From positions 1 through 6,505 of the forward strand of contig CAMOLD010000073.1 in NCBI GenBank assembly GCA_946618395.1: a stretch of 6,505 nt of DNA. The letters are read 5' to 3'. The translations under genes were made by a program, and so were the position numbers. A model generated the notes under the pieces. That model was not told the DNA's origin. It saw only the letters and a program-made list of their open reading frames with translations, and ran no database searches. Each line of letters opens with the position of its first letter. Positions within the stretch are counted from its first letter, which is position 1. Positions 6,101 through 6,505 of this stretch are shown here, one piece after another. Source of the stretch: an uncultured Clostridia bacterium (GTDB lineage: Bacteria > Bacillota > Clostridia > Oscillospirales > CAG-272).

Positions 6101-6505
6101 CTGATCACCCTGGTTCGCCGCGCCTCCAAGGTTCTGGACCGCTACATCCAAATTGAAAAAGTCAACAACAAACTGTGGATCAACATCAACTTCCCCAACA
6201 TTGTCACCGACCTTTACCGCTACGTTCTGGAGCAGGGCGACACCCCCGCCATTACCAACCTGCGGCAAAAACTGCTGGCTATGGAGGGCTTGACCGGTAA
6301 GGAAATTGCCCAGGCGCTCTCCGAGCTCCCGTTCTCCGAGGTCATTGCCGGCCTGCGCGAGTTTGACGTTTGCGAGCTTTATGAGCGCATTGTTGCCACT
6401 GGCAAAGTCAAGGCGCTGCTCTCCAAAATGCAGGAATACGCCGGACTCCACATCGACATTGACAACATTGCAACGCTGGACGACGTTTTGGCGCAGTTCC
6501 GGCGC
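3056..6505 (+). CDS. Giant secreted tandem-repeat protein, family not recognised (3'-truncated by window edge)
   Basis: The frame is open for 1150 codons without a stop and leaves the window. The ATG at 3056 is preceded by GAGG (3044-3047, 8 nt spacing) and opens directly into a signal peptide: basic MKLLKK, a hydrophobic core to about residue 26, and likely cleavage after AFA (residue 27). No Cys follows, so it is not a lipoprotein. The mature part is acidic, very poor in Cys and Trp, and predicted by eye to be mostly short amphipathic helices. Regions in order: a Pro- and Asp-rich linker (28-45); a strand-plus-helix module (51-132); a second strand-led segment (about 178-230); a linker; nine 37-46-residue Tyr-Tyr-Asp repeats (346-730); a helical region with further strand motifs (731-945); an Asp-rich loop (990-1000); and a C-terminal module resembling the N-terminal one (1039-1113). 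There are no catalytic motifs, internal transmembrane segments, LPXTG or SLH repeats in the visible part. It is probably a surface or matrix protein. It is transcribed alone from a strong promoter. Confidence 0.9.
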   Translation, partial: MKLLKKILVVILSVAMIFTAFPFAAFADRPDPEVILTPRPDPDWSGRVEKGKITITISTDALSDLFRSFGTDEFQEKLTALLNMEGNLITLEDIFEIVPFEAILGVLIGEDHRGLGRLIKELGGVDVMREMVDEQKIITSILEGDEQDREDFFEIIRQAVVDGNLPGIETALYPNAVLQLNIPINYEALYEYIDFSKIREKFAALSFADKREIFTDFDGFVNALVAGLDGTLKKNDGTTPLEPGDLLEVNSTNAEAVGKIVTALIELDASFLADVLADVVAAGYDIPGDAYEVKVEKVRSILDEDAAFKTSLFERILNPEPGKPIITEAGLAALSAWVVENGNVKITAADLEFILANENYLDIDAVKSGATAFLTDTGIRAVLQIPGLAPTPAQIAALYNEHPEYFDTETLKSAVTIAGLLRLLNLEDLANVIAEDADGSLGYYDRDVILAAITPEGEAAFRAAFQPSLEQVISILSQDDGTLGYYDEDAVRASFTTAGLMRLSQIGGMNPSRDDVLQVLLEDIDGTKGYYDHEAIQDAVTPAGQAAIFDQCFNPTVLDILAVFSQDASYYDLGTLKSAITEAGKTRLLEYLDESGFNPTVEQVLQIFSESDTYYDLATVLSAISNDGKVALYSGLTTLPSVEQIQSLLDDENNYDSDALYETLNNAITAAGKTALAQRLLETGRVTVTTELLKAFMANSANYNLANLADAVFRTLDDDGVTVVLADVADIDAAALLADENIGPFLRGKFTDYITRFGIDQILEIANDPAREVGGVEQFLSSNIYSYNSLIDLALSTNPATGEYLYIDITTLVDLLLGGSLSNLPNVLKAGKTFSDILADGNVVNVQNVMQTIINTGNMQEYINVNTVFNLLATSAEGPSIMGRLLEQVDPGTLAEELGDDIGKIVKALTNEQLTQLIFLALANGEDKIYQLYLAGYEIASQKNAKLNINFDALVAAIWEIIPKFEKMGADDFDGVITSFNFKMSYDTVDTDPDDDGADNKLKDIDITLRVAGDNLITLVRRASKVLDRYIQIEKVNNKLWININFPNIVTDLYRYVLEQGDTPAITNLRQKLLAMEGLTGKEIAQALSELPFSEVIAGLREFDVCELYERIVATGKVKALLSKMQEYAGLHIDIDNIATLDDVLAQFRR
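3206..3451 (+). repeat. N-terminal copy of a duplicated strand-helix protein module
   Basis: Residues 51-132 begin with an alternating strand KITITIS, then a helix with DLFRSFG, the landmark LLNMEG (81-86), and VPFEAILGVL (98-107). The same order of landmarks recurs at residues 1039-1113 of the same protein. The match is visible only at protein level, so the duplication is old. Confidence 0.45.
4091..5245 (+). repeat. Nine degenerate tandem protein repeats with a Y-Y-D core
   Basis: Units start at residues 346, 390, 427, 467, 511, 555, 599, 640 and 686 (nt 4091, 4223, 4334, 4454, 4586, 4718, 4850, 4973 and 5111), with lengths of 44, 37, 40, 44, 44, 44, 41, 46 and 45. The shared pattern has a first helix of type P-[ST]-x-x-[QD]-[IV]-x-x-[LI], an acidic gap, a core Y-[YF]-D, then a second helix with Ala-Ile-Thr, x-x-Ala-Gly and a hydrophobic end. 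Units 4 to 7 (467-639) are the best conserved, and units 1, 2 and 9 are more diverged. DNA identity between units is low, so they are ancient rather than recently expanded. Confidence 0.85.
6170..6394 (+). repeat. C-terminal copy of the duplicated strand-helix module
   Basis: Residues 1039-1113 begin KLWININF, continue with DLYRYVL, then LLAMEG (1073-1078) and LPFSEVIAGL (1091-1100). These align in order with KITITIS, DLFRSFG, LLNMEG and VPFEAILGVL of residues 51-107, with gaps of only a few residues. A further strand of the same type (LHIDID, from about residue 1131) suggests another copy starts just before the window ends. Confidence 0.45.

Noticed and set aside
4736..6451. A 571-codon open frame on the - strand, opposite the giant gene.
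   Set aside because: Its product is rich in Gly, Val, Asn and Gln with no recognisable domain, and it mirrors the codon bias of the + strand gene. The + strand frame has a signal peptide, ribosome-binding site, promoter and protein repeats, so the antisense frame is a shadow.

Overview
The window reads as chromosomal DNA of a Gram-positive Bacillota bacterium, most likely an uncultured Clostridia-type anaerobe. This rests on a CsaB-type pyruvyl transferase (a marker of pyruvylated secondary cell-wall polymers), a Clostridia-style lipoprotein-free signal peptide on a very large secreted protein, GAGG-type Shine-Dalgarno sites and sigma-A-like promoters. Every gene I can support is on the + strand. 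I see no tRNA, rRNA, CRISPR array, transposase or attachment site.

Layout. (1) 2-517: the C-terminal end of a GT-B glycosyltransferase whose start lies outside the window. (2) 514-1662: csaB, polysaccharide pyruvyl transferase, joined to the glycosyltransferase by an ATGA overlap, so the two form one cell-wall glycan operon. (3) 1616-2830: rarA (mgsA), a AAA+ replication-associated recombination ATPase. It overlaps the end of csaB by 47 bp but appears to have its own promoter (TTGCAA-N17-TATAAT) embedded in the last csaB codons. An 11-bp GC-rich hairpin with a T-tract then terminates this transcription unit. (4) 2831-3055: a compact intergenic regulatory region with the terminator, an A-rich tract, a strong promoter (TTGACA-N17-TGG-extended -10) and an inverted repeat in the leader. 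(5) 3056-6505: an open frame of 1150 codons with no stop, running off the right edge, encoding a giant acidic secreted protein.

The giant protein is the most interesting item. It has a clear signal peptide, an N-terminal strand-plus-helix module, nine degenerate tandem repeats of 37-46 residues built around a Tyr-Tyr-Asp core, and a C-terminal region that repeats the N-terminal module. I do not recognise its family. Its cell-wall anchor, if it has one, would be beyond the window.

How the genes may work together: glycosyltransferase plus CsaB make and pyruvylate a wall polysaccharide, which in known systems is the docking site for SLH-domain surface proteins. A large exported repeat protein a little downstream would be a plausible client, but this link is inference because no SLH domain is visible here. 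rarA is a housekeeping DNA-repair gene that looks like a functional outsider between them.
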